Source: Reticulascus tulasneorum (taxonomy: Eukaryota > Ascomycota > Sordariomycetes > Glomerellales > Reticulascaceae). From it: 64,000 nt of DNA. A program made the position numbers and the translations under genes. The notes under the pieces are model-generated. The model had not been told where the DNA came from. It worked only from the letters and a program-made list of their open reading frames with translations, and searched no databases. Location: assembly GCA_001557505.1 (NCBI GenBank), contig LSAX01000013.1, forward strand, positions 248,001 to 312,000. The letters are read 5' to 3'. Below, in pieces: positions 12,078 through 23,512 of the stretch; the stretch's first letter is position 1, and each line of letters begins with the position of its first letter.

Positions 12078-13388
12078 ATGGGCAACATGTTCCTTACTTC
12101 AGTTCACTTGCAGATCATCACGATGGCTCGGCGAGTAGGGCCCGAGCAGGTCGCGTCGATAATGTTGTCGTGGCATAATCTTGAGCTCGTGTCATGCAAG
12201 AAGATCCAGTCCTTATGGGCAGGGTACGGCCACATCTGCCAGATCATTGCCCGACCAACAAGCCCCGAGGCGGCACTTCAGATCCAAAAATCATATCGCA
12301 TCAACCCCAAGAGCGAAGGCAAGGCAGCTACAAGATTCGCACTCATACTCAAGCTCATATCCTCTCCGCCCACCGACCCGGATTCCCAGGATGAGGGTCA
12401 CCTTCGCAAGATGCTAAGCTACGAGGTCGAGCAGCAATTCTACACCACCCTAGCTCCACGTCTTGCTGACTGTGCTCCTGTGGCGGAGTGCATTGCTTCT
12501 ACGACGGATATGGCAGGCATGCCCGGTGCCGAGGATCTGACCGGCTTAACGGCGATGCTGATGACGGACCTGAAACTTGCATATCCCGTTGCTGGCGGCC
12601 ACAGAGGGGAGCTGGATCAGCGACAGGTCTACGCTGCTCTGAACTGGCTGGCTAACTTCCATGGGGCCTCATGGAGCTGGATGCCCATGCCTTTGGATGC
12701 GCTACTGCAGCCGCCACTGATTGAAGCACAGAGGAGGAGGAGCGGTGACCACCATGGAACGGGAGTATGGCTGAACGGCGGATACTCGTATCTAGCAACA
12801 CGTCAGCAAGAATACGCCGCCCTTGCCGCCGATCAAAGCTCGGAGTGGTCTTCCTTGCTTTGTGAACCCGCAACCCCAGGCGGCGCGTCCATCGCTGAGA
12901 TGGTAGCCAAGTTTCTGACTCCTCGTGGTGGGAAATATGAGACGTTGATCCACGGCGACGTCAAGTCCGAGAATCTATTCACCACCAAAACCGGCGACCA
13001 AGTTGCATTCTACGACTTCCAGTATATTGGTCTTGGATTCGGAGTTTGTGACTTGGCCAAATTCTTTACCTGCTCTGTACCTCCGCGTTTACTGGCGACT
13101 GATGACTGGGCGCCGGACGAGCTCGCGATGCCCGAGGGCGAGAAGGTTCTGTTGGAGCACTATCGCTCAACGCTATTGAATCTGAAAATACTCGAGGGCC
13201 ATGGGAAGGAGTTCGACTGGGATACCTTCGTCCGCTACTGGGAGACGGCTCTGGTTAATTGGCTGCGGTTTTTGGCTTCTTGGGGCTTTTGGGGCAATAC
13301 GGAATGGCTTGAGGCGAGAGTGAGATCGATATTGAAGGATCCGAGTTGGAGAGATTGGCTGCACGAAAACCAACATCGAGTTACTTGA
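12078..13388 (+). CDS. APH/choline-kinase-like phosphotransferase family protein
   Basis: Single-exon frame of 436 residues; an in-frame ATG (MARRVG) near 12124 is an alternative start. The catalytic loop LIHGDVKSENLF (near residue 290) gives the HxDxxxxN pattern, and VAFYDFQYIGLGFGVCDLAKFF follows with the metal-binding aspartate. These are the Brenner and DFG-equivalent motifs of the aminoglycoside phosphotransferase / choline kinase / EcKinase superfamily. The C-terminal ETALVNWLRFLASWGFWG segment is typical of fungal members. The substrate is unknown: such proteins phosphorylate small molecules such as ecdysteroid-like, aminoglycoside or choline compounds. No signal peptide or membrane segment is seen, so it should be cytosolic. 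No neighbouring gene suggests a pathway. Confidence 0.8.
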   Translation: MGNMFLTSVHLQIITMARRVGPEQVASIMLSWHNLELVSCKKIQSLWAGYGHICQIIARPTSPEAALQIQKSYRINPKSEGKAATRFALILKLISSPPTDPDSQDEGHLRKMLSYEVEQQFYTTLAPRLADCAPVAECIASTTDMAGMPGAEDLTGLTAMLMTDLKLAYPVAGGHRGELDQRQVYAALNWLANFHGASWSWMPMPLDALLQPPLIEAQRRRSGDHHGTGVWLNGGYSYLATRQQEYAALAADQSSEWSSLLCEPATPGGASIAEMVAKFLTPRGGKYETLIHGDVKSENLFTTKTGDQVAFYDFQYIGLGFGVCDLAKFFTCSVPPRLLATDDWAPDELAMPEGEKVLLEHYRSTLLNLKILEGHGKEFDWDTFVRYWETALVNWLRFLASWGFWGNTEWLEARVRSILKDPSWRDWLHENQHRVT

Positions 13389-13785
13389 GATCAAGATACA
13401 ATAAAGCATTAAGAGCGGGTGTTCGCTGCGGACGGGTGATTTGGAATGGCTTGCTGTCTTACGGAGCGTTTGCAAACAGAAAAGGTAGAGTCCTACACTA
13501 CACAAGATAGCTTTATTTAGAGACACGACTCCGGAGGAGTCTGGGGATGTGATACGAGCAGCTCGAACATTCAACCATGAAGCCATGTCGTAACGTCTAG
13601 AGAAATCCATTGGGTAATACGGCGTACCGCATCGAATCCAGCTAGCAACATGATGGGCCACGAATCCAGGGTAGCCTTACTGCATTGCCCTCACAACGTC
13701 TCCTGCGCAATCCTCACGTAATCCAGTATCTTCCATGTCTTAGGAAGCCAAGACATACATCACCAGTGTTTTGGATGTGTGCTGC
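13389..13785. other. intergenic, convergent 3' ends
   Basis: About 400 bases between the 3' ends of the kinase and MYND genes, which converge here. No feature identified. Confidence 0.4.
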
Positions 13786-15240
13786 TTACAGCGTAGCAGA
13801 CCTTCGTCGACCCTTTGGGACTGCCTTGCCTTCATCTGCCGTAGTATTGGGGGTTTGTTGGATTTCTGGAACATCCTGGATAGCTGATTTGAATCTGTTC
13901 ACCATATCTTCGTAATCGCCTTCCTGTGCCCTCATAAACGCGATCAAAGTGTTCGCACCGTCGTCTAGGATGCATGGCCATCCAGCCTCCAACTCGTACG
14001 GCGAAGGGACATCCTGGATTTCTCGCCCGTGTGCGACCTGCTTCTTCTTAAAGATCTCCCAGAAGGCTCGGAACCCCTTCTCCTTTGCCTTCGTCTTCGT
14101 CGCCTTGACCAGCCTCATGTACTCAACCAGCGCTTCGACATGACACTCGTGCAACGGCAGCAGTGAGCCGTGGACGAGCAGGAGGCTGTGCCAATGGTGA
14201 ACAACGCACATCTCGAAACCGTCGTCATGAATCTTGACGGCATACTTGAATATGTCCATGAGTTCGTCGTCATAGTCGTTCCAGGGCTTGTCGTATTGTC
14301 CGTTGAAGGTGTCCACGGCCTCGGCTTCGCGGATGTACCATCTCAGACCCAACTTGAAAGCCTTTCCAAGAGGTTGGAACTCCACCTGAGTGATGTGGCA
14401 ATTCTCGATCTTCTTCGCCACTCCAAACGTCTTCATCCAGCGATCCTCAAGATTATTGACTTTGAGAGCTGGAATCGTCGGCACCTTGAGTCGATCGGGC
14501 TTGGTGAAAGCCACATTCTTGGCGTGTGTTTGGAAAGCATCGACCGCGTGCTGGAGATCCCGCAGCCCAGCATCGCGGAACAACATCGAACCGTCCGTCT
14601 TCATATCATAGGCAAAGACGAAAATGGGGCCAGACCACAGCTTCAAGTAGCCCGGCTCCGCAAGCGCCATGACACTCTTGTTCGTCCATCCAGGTCCCAA
14701 CTGCAATGTACCCATGCCAAATTTGGTGAGCGTGTGGCCAAGCTTCTTGTGAATAAGACCGGTTCGGTTGTTGACGTGAGTAGCCCAAAGTCCTGGCTGC
14801 TGCTTGAAGAATGACTTCCAAATGTCTAGTTCATGATGATCGACTGTGAAGGAAACCTTTCCTGGGACACTTTCGCCCTGGACCCAGACAAACTCTGGCC
14901 TCTGCTTGCTGAATGGAAAGTAGATAGCTCGCTGGTGGCCTGGAGAAGGACGTTTCATGTCAGCAACATCAGCGAGCGTGCCGCAAATTCCCTTGTGGAA
15001 CGGCCAGTCCTCCTTTTGGCATGCAGCCGAGCAGTATCGCGCCTGCAGGCATGCGGCACACTTCTTGACGCCAGGTTCCTCGCACATAATGCAGAGTTTG
15101 TGCTTGGACTCGTCGATCGCACATAACTCGATCAATGTCTTGTCGTTGAACGCATACAGAGGATGATTCGGGTTGGCATGGTTGTCGTGAGCTTCGTACA
15201 CTGACCCTGGCAGCTTGCCAGAGAACTTCACTGGAGCCAT
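13786..15240 (-). CDS. MYND-type zinc-finger protein (copy 1)
   Basis: Open frame of 484 residues from the ATG at 15240 (MAPVKF). The frame extends upstream without an ATG to about 15312, so a 5' exon is possible but I could not find a phase-compatible one. A MYND zinc finger lies at about residues 50-86, with zinc ligands CIMC, CAAC, RYCSAAC and FHKGIC in the C-x2-C/C-x2-C/C-x3-C/H-x3-C arrangement. After it comes a long region with blocks RPSPGHQRAIYFPF, NKSVMALAEPGY, GLRWYIR and PSPYELEA. The same blocks recur in the protein at 41606-43234, so the two are paralogues. MYND fingers bind proline-rich peptides; there is no SET domain. The molecular role is unknown. The C-terminus ends in a basic tail (KGRRRSATL). 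Confidence 0.85.
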   Translation of the reverse strand: MAPVKFSGKLPGSVYEAHDNHANPNHPLYAFNDKTLIELCAIDESKHKLCIMCEEPGVKKCAACLQARYCSAACQKEDWPFHKGICGTLADVADMKRPSPGHQRAIYFPFSKQRPEFVWVQGESVPGKVSFTVDHHELDIWKSFFKQQPGLWATHVNNRTGLIHKKLGHTLTKFGMGTLQLGPGWTNKSVMALAEPGYLKLWSGPIFVFAYDMKTDGSMLFRDAGLRDLQHAVDAFQTHAKNVAFTKPDRLKVPTIPALKVNNLEDRWMKTFGVAKKIENCHITQVEFQPLGKAFKLGLRWYIREAEAVDTFNGQYDKPWNDYDDELMDIFKYAVKIHDDGFEMCVVHHWHSLLLVHGSLLPLHECHVEALVEYMRLVKATKTKAKEKGFRAFWEIFKKKQVAHGREIQDVPSPYELEAGWPCILDDGANTLIAFMRAQEGDYEDMVNRFKSAIQDVPEIQQTPNTTADEGKAVPKGRRRSATL

Positions 15241-16368
15241 TTTGTCGATGCAGCGGCGTGTTCGCAAATCTTCTACCAAAGTCAGCTTTTCAAATAATGA
15301 AGTATCGACCACAGAATAACTGGAAGGAATGTGTTACCTTTGCGTGCTTATCTCGGGGAGATTCCAGATGGACTTTAAGTAGCGATTGATGTTGAGTCGT
15401 CCTGCGATGAGTGTGCTGGTAGCTGCCGGCGAGATCGTGAGCGAGCTCAGGGTGACAGCTCGCAGGCAGTTCGTTTCAATTTCAGATTGGAACGCTGCGC
15501 ATAACTCTTTCCACATAGTTGTGCGAATGATAATATACGTTTATGCGAGCGTAACGTCACATTGCCTAAAGTATTGTTCTTTCCTTTAACGAAGTCCACA
15601 GGATCTATCGTTAGAAAGCTACGGATGATGCTAGATGTGTTTGTATAGTTCTATATGGCAAACTGGACTGACATAAAGGATGCTTGTGGCATTTCACAAT
15701 AGAGCTTGCAGTGCAGAATCCTGCCATCCGACACTTGATGTTTCTCAGGATTCTTATATCTTTTTTAGTCCAGCTTCAGCCATGTTAGACCCACCAGTTT
15801 CAGGTGTTGAGAAGTACCTGGATGGAGCCCCAGAAAGAAAACCATGAACTAAGTGCTTCAGCTTTAAATTGTCAAGCGATTTGATTACTGGAATGTGCCA
15901 GTATCCGGGAATATCTCGCCATACCAACAGAGCAGGCCCTGGCGCTTCTCTAACGTTGCACACGCACCAAAGCTGCCACCAACAAGGTAAAGAGGGATCC
16001 CTATAATTAAATGGTCGCGAAGATTATATAGTATCATTTGATTTGTCACAGCTAGTTTCTGCTCTCATTTCTCGCTCATGGATTGACGACCATCACACCC
16101 AGAGCTATTACAGGGCAGAGCAGGCAGAGCACGAGGAAGCCGACACTTGCGTACTGATGTCTATAAATATTTCATCTAACAACGGTCCAGACTTGCCGTG
16201 AACATGTTATCTGATCAACTAGGTACAGAAACAACAAGGAGTCTGAGACGATCGAGATCCAGGCATCGTGATGGTACAATATGCGGTCCAACATGCGAAT
16301 AAATGCTCAACCAGCCCAGCTTATTTTCCCCGCCCGACAAAAGAAAAAATGCATAGAAGCAATGTTTT
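15241..16368. other. intergenic between MYND copy 1 and agd3
   Basis: About 1.1 kb. The MYND promoter side holds a 60-codon minus frame (15334-15516) that could be an upstream exon, but its splice phase does not join cleanly. The remainder, up to the agd3 stop, holds nothing recognisable. Confidence 0.35.
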
Positions 16369-18936
16369 TCATACTGCGATTGGTTTGTCTAGTTTCAAAC
16401 TCACTGGAGAACCTCTCAGCGTGATCCAGATGATCGATGGATCGCTGCCGACTTTGTCTACCCTGCTCTTGATGCTGACTCGCGCGGAGGTGGAGACCGG
16501 GGTGGCAGTGCCTGGGAGCGTGATGGGGACCTCGACGGCGCACTTGTTGTTGAGGGCAGTCACTTCCACTTCGGTGATGGTCTTGCCGTCGGCGGAGTAG
16601 ACGTACTTGAGGTTTGGCACGCATTGGCTGGGGTGGGCATGTCAGTATCAATGAGCTTCAGTCAGGGCACTAATGCTTACTCAAGAGTCATGCGGTCCAG
16701 GAATAATGTAGCGATATCATCATGCTTCAAGGACAAGATCGGCCAGTTTGTTCTAGGTCAAGATATGTTAGCTCTGTTTCAGCATGGGATACAAAGTAGG
16801 GACAATTACAGTCGCGTCAGTTCCTGCGTGATGACCTCGACCCAGATCTGGAGCAGCGAGAGCTTGCCAGTCTGCGTGCCGACCGTCAGAGGCTCAACAT
16901 CCGCTTGCCGCATATTTGCTTGATGGAACATGAAACTGCGATGGATGGTTAGCATCTCTTCGCATTGTGCCCAGCATTGCTTGACTCACGGATCAGCATG
17001 CAAACCCAGGAGATATCGAACATTCGTGACTCTAGCATTGTCGAGGAGATTCGAAAATTTGCCACTGCCGCCGGATGTTTTGATCCACTCGTTAAGAGTA
17101 CAGTCTGGCAGGTCGCAGTTGTAATACATAGTAGTTGCTGCGGTTCGTTAGCGCACGCCAAAACCAAGAAGCTACAAGAAGGTACATACCCCATCTTGGG
17201 ATGATGACCAACCCCGGATATCCGTTATCCTCAACCGTGGATATTTTGGGCCAGAAATCGCTCTCCTACTATCATTAGAGTTTGTTTGAAGCTGAGAAGA
17301 TCTTCAGAATATGCTTACCTTGCTGCGCAGGAGCGGTCTAGTGTTGTCGCCCACCACGTACTTGATGCCATTGTCCAACCAAGCTTTAATAGCATCACCA
17401 TTGTGTAAGCCTGTAATGGCGGGCGGTACGAGGCCCAAAGGAGAGAAAAGAGGACTATCCGAGATTCCAATCTGGTCGAGCCATGCCCTGTTGAAGGAAA
17501 TCTCGCGAGCGCAGTCCGAGTACGTCGCGTTGTTTAGCTCCAGATGAGTGAATGTGTGGGACACATGGGCAAAGACATCGCGATTGGCGGCTTTTGAGAA
17601 CCAGGAGGCAATTGGATCAAGTGCGGCGCACTCGTCATCCCACGGATACTCATCAAACTCAGCAGGCCACATGTTCGTGCCTGTTCCGAGCGGCTTCACA
17701 AATTCGAGTACAGTGTCTGGCGGCTCAATGTAATCCACTGCATAATTAGGATCGCAGATCCCGTAGCTGTCGTGGTCTTCGTATTCTTCATCCTCGTACT
17801 CTTTCTGGTCGGTGGCGACGATGATATCGCCGTTGCCATTGTGCGCCATCTCAATGAAGTATTTGGACCCAGCTGGAAGGCGAGAATTGAGTTTGGCCTG
17901 CCAAGTCTTGTGGGCATTCAGGTCGGCGGTGCCGATCCTGTAGACAGCCCCTACCGGCTCATAAAGATCCGTGTCTAGGTGCATATCATCGACCTGAGTA
18001 TTCAGGTACACCTTGCGCTTGCCAAGAACTGAAGGACGGTCAGCTAGGGACGAAGCGACGAAGACAGATACATGAAAACTTACATAGACCTCTCGTTAGC
18101 CAGTGAATGTAAGTATGCTGCAGATAGTTGGAAGTCAAGGACCAGTCGGTGGCCCAGCTGATGAAGAACACCAACTGTTGACGGCCACCAATCCTGTTGA
18201 TCACCGCAGCAGTAGTGGTTTCATTGAAGATACCAGAAGGGGCAAACTTGGCCACTTCGAATGCAATGGAAGCATTGGTGATCTTAGCAGGATAGTGCCA
18301 CAACCCCTCGGTGGTAACACCAACTCCACTGTAGTGATGTGAGCCATTGGATCCCCAGTGGTAGGCGAGAGACCGGTAGCAACTTACGTCTTGATGTTTG
18401 CAGTGGGAAACTCAGTAGCGTTTGAGATACTGATGAGTTGTTCCACTCCAGCGGCGCAACAACCTGCGGATGGAACGGCCGTGGTGGTACCTGTTTATCA
18501 TGTCAGTGGATGGCGACATAGCAAGCATGGAAAGATGATGAAGCTGCCTACCGAACTCATATGTAGGGTACACATCAATTCGCGCCATTCGTACACCAAA
18601 CGAGGTCTGGTAGTCATAGAGCGACTGCCATTGAGCCGCGGTCAGAGCACTACGCCATTCGGTGCCGTAACTATAGCCGACCTCGCTCAAGACGACGATG
18701 CCACCATACTTGCCCTCTGTTTTAGAGATGGTCAAGTTGGGAAGAGCGACACCGCCTTGAGGCACGATCAACGTCTCGTACGGGATGCCATAGCCACGAA
18801 AGCCGGAGGTTGCCGACTTGACAGCGGCGTCATCCCGGGCCAGGATCAAGATAGTGCTGGCGACGGTGGCGGCGCTGGCCAAACCCGCCTGAAAGGCCAG
18901 CAGTATGCCGCAGGGGTGGAGGCGGCGGAAAAGCAT
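16369..18936 (-). CDS. agd3: Agd3-type secreted GAG deacetylase (CE18)
   Basis: Nine exons: 18936-18552, 18490-18388, 18328-18084, 18028-17319, 17265-17190, 17137-16990, 16935-16810, 16752-16681 and 16627-16369; product 707 residues. Agd3 removes N-acetyl groups from galactosaminogalactan outside the cell, giving the cationic charge needed for adhesion and biofilm. A signal peptide (ending near GLASAA) opens the protein. The metal/catalytic motifs are visible: QVDDMHLD near residues 256-263 and HTFTHLE with the HxxxH pair near 402-406. The C-terminal exons give conserved blocks around MYYNCDLPDC and LLGLHADPFMFHQAN. At the fourth intron the first AG would leave an in-frame TAG, so the second AG (17266) must be used. 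It is the first gene of the GAG cluster here, divergent from ega3. It is somewhat shorter than the A. fumigatus protein as I recall it. Confidence 0.93.
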
Positions 18937-20662
18937 TAGTGATTATTGGACCATTTGCCAGGGCAAAACAGAAACACGGGGGTGGGAGGGGAGGGACGTA
19001 GAGGATTGTGTTATTGGCAAAAATGAGAGACAGGATATAACGCAATGGACGATGGACAGCCAGACACGAGCACGCAAAGCACAGGAGTGAACATGGACCG
19101 CGGCAATGGGATAATCCAGCTCAGGGCAGTATTGATATCTTAATCAGGACAAGACATGGTCCGGGGATATAGCTGCACATGTGGATTCGAGCATAAGGTA
19201 GAAATGAAGAGCCATGACGGCCAAGATGCTCAAGGACGGAAGATGCGGCAGCCTGGTGGGTTCATTCCAGCACAAGAAAAAGGACCAACGACGCAATGTA
19301 GGCCGGCAATCTAGAAGCCCTGCATATTCCATATACCGGTCATCAAAAGCGCATCACCTGGATGGTCTGCATTCTCGAGCGGCGGGGACGAAGAACGGCA
19401 TGGGGGAGGGTCGCCAGCAGGGAAACGTTTCTCGAGCGATTGCTGGGGGGTCGAGGAGCTTTCCAAGGCTCTGGTCGCTCCGTTTCTCGCCGCCCGGCCC
19501 AGACGGTAAAAGTCCAGCCGCCAATGTAAATCACTAAAAGACCTGGAGCGAAGCGCCGAAGGCCATGATTCCAGAAACAGAAAGGAAGTACGAAGGCTTA
19601 CCCATCCCAAGCCTCTTCCCTGTGGCCGTTCGGAGGAAGAAGAACATCCGACTTGGACATGTAATTTGACAAGGTTGTGCGGCACAGATTTTCATCCTGG
19701 CTCGGGGTATGAAGCACAGTCATCTGACCTCCTTCGTGCAGCAGAAGCAGTAGCATCCGCTTGCATCGGGGGAACACAACAGCTCAGCTCAATTAGCATG
19801 CAGAGGGTCTATTGGCAAGGCTGAGTACCTGACTAGAGCATAAGTAGGCCAGGTAGAGGTACTGCACTGAGATGCGGTGCACTTTGAAGGGTGCAGCTCG
19901 GGCTACCTTACTGAGGTAAGTCAGCATTGCGAAATGCGTGGCACAAAAAAATTCCTGCCCATGGATATTTACGACCTGCAGTGTGGAGTGCATTTTCTCG
20001 TGTTAATAGAAGAAGCCTAAATTAACAGACGGCTGCGGAATATAGGGCCGATGTACGAGGAGGTACCAGCATAAATGGCAGAGCCCTAAGTGCGTGCAGC
20101 TCAGCTCACTGGCATACCCCCTTTAGGGTACTTTGGTTCATTTCACCTCCCCCGGGCCAACAACCATGCCCTAAACAGGCCTTAGGAACCGGCCGGCGCC
20201 AGTTGATTACCTGCTGAAGCATCCTTTACAGGTGGTAGGTAGGGGTAAGTACGTGCAGCTGGAGTGCTCTAAGGTGGCCTCTGAAAGTACCCGAGGAAGG
20301 AAATTCCGCCAGCTCCTTCTCACCGACATAACATTGCCATCCACCACAATGAAACCTGCTACAGCGTAGGCAATCTAACAAGATGAGGAAAAAGAAATAC
20401 GATGCCCTCGGACTGCAGGTGCTGAATTGACGTCTCCTCACGTGCCATCATTAGTGCATCTACTGGTGTCTCACAGCGTCAAAGAACGGACTGGAACCTT
20501 TACCCCACAGCGGCAGCACCAGCAGCATTGGGGAGCATCCACTATAAAGTGCCTTACCAAGAGGCCTAGAATGTCAGATACAATACGCCCTCTCACCGTG
20601 CTTCAAAACTCAGGGGTCCCCTCATCTCCACGCCACGTCACATCCGCATCCCCCACACCATC

Positions 20663-20672
20663 TTACGCGTAA
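20663..20672. promoter_or_regulatory. palindromic StuA-like element
   Basis: TTACGCGTAA is a perfect 10-bp palindrome matching the StuA response element WCGCGWNM on both strands. In A. fumigatus GAG genes depend on StuA and MedA. Further single matches lie at 20890-20897 and, on the minus strand, 21156-21163. Such a degenerate 8-mer is expected about twice by chance in a region of this size, so only the palindrome is suggestive. Confidence 0.3.
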
Positions 20673-20698
20673 TGGATGGATGGATGGATGGATGGATG
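20672..20698 (+). repeat. ATGG microsatellite
   Basis: About 6.5 copies of the tetranucleotide ATGG, directly abutting the palindromic StuA-like element in the agd3-ega3 intergenic region. Confidence 0.85.
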
Positions 20699-21280
20699 AA
20701 TGGGGGGCATTGGGGATGGGATGGGATGGAGGCACGGGAAATCGGCCATGCCACCCCTCATCTCAAAGAGGATGACCGTGCAGATCGCGGCTCAATCCTT
20801 AGCGTCAATACCTTACTTCGCTGCCTAATCCGAGAAGAGACAACAAGAAGGAGGAGCGCCAGCACTTCTACAGAGCACTCTTTCGTTGCACGCGTAACCC
20901 CGAATCCAATTATCCCGTCCTCGTGGTCGTGCAACTGCAGATTCATGAATTTCAACGCAGTGACTGGGACTGGCGCAAGAAACAGACAGGATCGGGGGAG
21001 ATCGGAAGCCGGCTCGATTGCATGAACTGAGCTAGCGAGGGACGGAATCAACCCAATTCAACCACACTCCAACCAACAGCGCCAGGGCTGGGCTGGACTC
21101 GGCTGGCTGGACGGACGCCCCAATCGGAGAGCTCCGATCTGAGATCCAAAGCTTGTTACGCGACTGTTAGTAGTGTACGCAACCACTGCCATTTATCCCG
21201 ACGTCCCAACTGTCGCGAGTCGCGGTACTGCTGTATCTGATCGAGTAGTATCACGACACTCGCGCCCCCTGGACTGGGCG

Positions 21281-22340
21281 ATGGCGACGGAAATCTCGCA
21301 GAAGCCAGGTGCAAATGCGCGACGCGGCCGTCCCATATCGCGACGCATATTGGTCATAGCCGTTATCGTGATATGTATCATACTCGGTCTCGGCCTGGGA
21401 CTTGGTCTGGGCCTCGGGCTCAGGAAGAAGGGCGATAAAGGCGCCGCACCGTCCCCACCACAACCAACAGCTTCCGGATCGCCGAATGCAACGGGATGGC
21501 AGCCAGAAGTCGGGGCTTCCTGGCAGATCATTCTTTCCAACCCATTGCAGATTGACCCCGCCAGTCCCTCGGTGACCCCGGATGTGGACGTTTGGGATCT
21601 CGATCTATTCGATAACCCCGACAGCACATTCGAGGCCCTCCAGAAACTGGGGAAACGCGTTGTCTGCTATTTCAGTGCGGGCTCCTACGAACCCGGGCGG
21701 CCTGACTCGAATCAATTTGCAAAGGCGGACCTTGGGCTTGGGCTTGACGGTTGGCCGGGCGAGGTTTGGTTGAACACCAGTAGCAACGGTGTCAGGAGCA
21801 TCATGGCTGGTCGGATCCGACTCGCGAGTGAAAAGGGGTGTGATGCAATTGACCCCGACAATGTAGATGGCTTTGTAGGTTCACCAAATGCCGTCAACCC
21901 TGTGAACAGCAGTGCTGACTGTCGAGTAGCAAAATGAAAATGGCCTAGATCTCACTGCCTCGGGAGCCGTTGATTATATGAGGTTCCTCGCTACGGAAGC
22001 AGGAAAGCACAATATGTCTGTCGGGCTCAAAAACGCAGGCGACATCATCCAAGATGTCCTTCCATGGATGTCATTCTCGGTGAATGAACAATGCGCCGAG
22101 TATCAAGAATGCGAGACGTTTGCCGCATTCATCCAAGCAGGCAAGCCAGTATTTCACATCGAGTATCCTACGGGGGCGCCAACCGATGTCAACACCATGC
22201 AGGCGACGGAGATTTGCTCGGGATCTGGTAATGCTACCGGTACTGACAACTTCAGCACCGTCTTGAAAACCATGGACCTGGACGGCTGGGTGGAGTATTG
22301 TGATGGAATGACGGCCAACACTACTATCTATGTTTTTTGA
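21281..22340 (+). CDS. ega3: Ega3-type endo-alpha-1,4-galactosaminidase (GH114)
   Basis: Two exons, 21281-21874 and 21930-22340; product 334 residues. The ATG at 21281 (GCGATGG context) was chosen because the frame upstream has no ATG. A basic N-terminus is followed by one membrane segment (about residues 23-47, a long LGLGLG run), so the enzyme is a type II membrane protein with its catalytic domain outside. The GH114 barrel follows a Pro/Ser linker. Likely catalytic acids are D191 in IDPDNVDGF and E276 in FHIEYP, both conserved family blocks. The intron acceptor is the second of two AGs; using the first would give an immediate TAG. The enzyme cleaves deacetylated galactosamine stretches of GAG. 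Its 3' end converges with sph3. Confidence 0.93.
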
Positions 22341-22708
22341 GGGAATTCTACCGGAGTCTAGGACTTGAAGCATAGATTCATACCCGACAAGCTGTAAATG
22401 CATGGGCATGTTTTTGGATTCTCATATCTTGGTTCAAAATGGGGCAGGAAGACATCTCTGTAACAACACACACGCAAGGATTTGCAAAACCAGAGAATGC
22501 ATACTCATTTTCTCTATACGCAATGCTCTCCATGAGTTTTATCCGTCCTATACAACTGAACCTACGATGCCCATTTGAGCCTCGACCATATGTTTCTCGC
22601 CGAGATAACCCTGGACATACTGCAATCCTCAGCATGAATTTCCATGCTCCGTAATAGACCAATATGCATTGAAAACCGTAGAGCCCCAGACAAAGAGAAA
22701 ATCACCTA
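22341..22708. other. intergenic, convergent ega3/sph3 3' ends
   Basis: About 370 bases between the converging stop codons. It presumably holds both 3' UTRs; nothing else is seen. Confidence 0.4.
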
Positions 22709-23512
22709 TCAGGTACCAATTGTCGCGGCTCCTGACAAGGCCGCCGTGGCCCCCAAGCCGGCAGTGCCAGCGACCAGGCTGACCAAAGGATCCCACAACT
22801 CAGGCCACTCGTTGTACATTCCACCCTCTTGGTGCGTGGCAAAGAGCCCTGCAACACCGGCTTCAGTGAGCTCTGCCACAAGGTCCGAAAGCTGCGACTC
22901 CGATCCCTCATACGAGTGCACAAGGACGACGGTTTTGGCACGGTTCTCTTCCGACAGCGTCGCCAGTTCAGCATCGACGAAATTCGGCCGGTACGAGTCG
23001 GCCTGCTCAAACGCCACGACGTAATCCGCCTGCGGATAGAAGGCTTCGTCCACCACAACACCAGGATTGTAGATCACGATCGCGTCCCTTCCCGAGTCAG
23101 ATTCCCACGTTTCTTTGATGTGGGCGGTCACATCGTCCATCCAATACACATGGTCTATCTGCGACGGCGCCTCGTCGAGGAAAATGCCGCTGAGGGATAT
23201 CGTGTCGTCTCCCGACTTCTCGGATTCCCGCTCCCAGCCGCTGTACGTGGCGACATCGTGCTCGATATCCTCAATGGCTCGCCGGCCGTAGTCGCAACAC
23301 ACGTAGCCCAGCAGATGCACATTCGTGTACTCGCCAAGACTGCGCAGGGCGGACATGTAGTTTGCGTCCGGCAGGGCTGTCTCGCCGGGGCCGCTGTTCG
23401 GATTCACAACGACTATGAAGGTGACGTTGGGATGCGTCTCCGCCGCGGAGAGCATGGGATCCCACGACTCGGCGGCGGGGTAGATGTACAACGGAAGGAA
23501 GATGAAGGGCAT
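22709..23512 (-). CDS. sph3: Sph3-type spherulin-4 glycoside hydrolase (GH135)
   Basis: Frame of 267 residues from the ATG at 23512. The spherulin-4 fold is evident: FIFLPLYIYP (first strand), TFIVVVNPNSGPG, LLGYVCCDYG, GIFLDEAP with the catalytic Asp113/Glu114 pair, IVIYNPG and FATHQEGG. Sph3 is a retaining endo-alpha-1,4-N-acetylgalactosaminidase acting on acetylated GAG, and is needed for GAG production in A. fumigatus. The frame starts almost directly at the first barrel strand. No signal peptide or N-terminal membrane anchor is present, and an in-frame stop lies shortly upstream of the ATG. Either a 5' exon is missing (a CAG acceptor sits near 23540) or secretion differs. The C-terminus ends in a mildly hydrophobic Ala/Gly segment. 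It is convergent with ega3, and the 3' end of uge3 lies upstream. Confidence 0.88.
   Translation of the reverse strand: MPFIFLPLYIYPAAESWDPMLSAAETHPNVTFIVVVNPNSGPGETALPDANYMSALRSLGEYTNVHLLGYVCCDYGRRAIEDIEHDVATYSGWERESEKSGDDTISLSGIFLDEAPSQIDHVYWMDDVTAHIKETWESDSGRDAIVIYNPGVVVDEAFYPQADYVVAFEQADSYRPNFVDAELATLSEENRAKTVVLVHSYEGSESQLSDLVAELTEAGVAGLFATHQEGGMYNEWPELWDPLVSLVAGTAGLGATAALSGAATIGT

Larger units (their letters stand above)
18937..21280. other. divergent promoter region, agd3-ega3
   Basis: About 2.3 kb between divergently transcribed agd3 and ega3, likely carrying both promoters. It contains three StuA-like elements and an ATGG microsatellite, listed separately, but no supported gene. A minus-strand frame at 19311-19685 has no family features. 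Confidence 0.5.

Noticed and set aside
15334..15516. Possible first exon of MYND copy 1
   Set aside because: Has an ATG and a GT donor, but the phase does not match the downstream frame with any clear acceptor, so it was not added.
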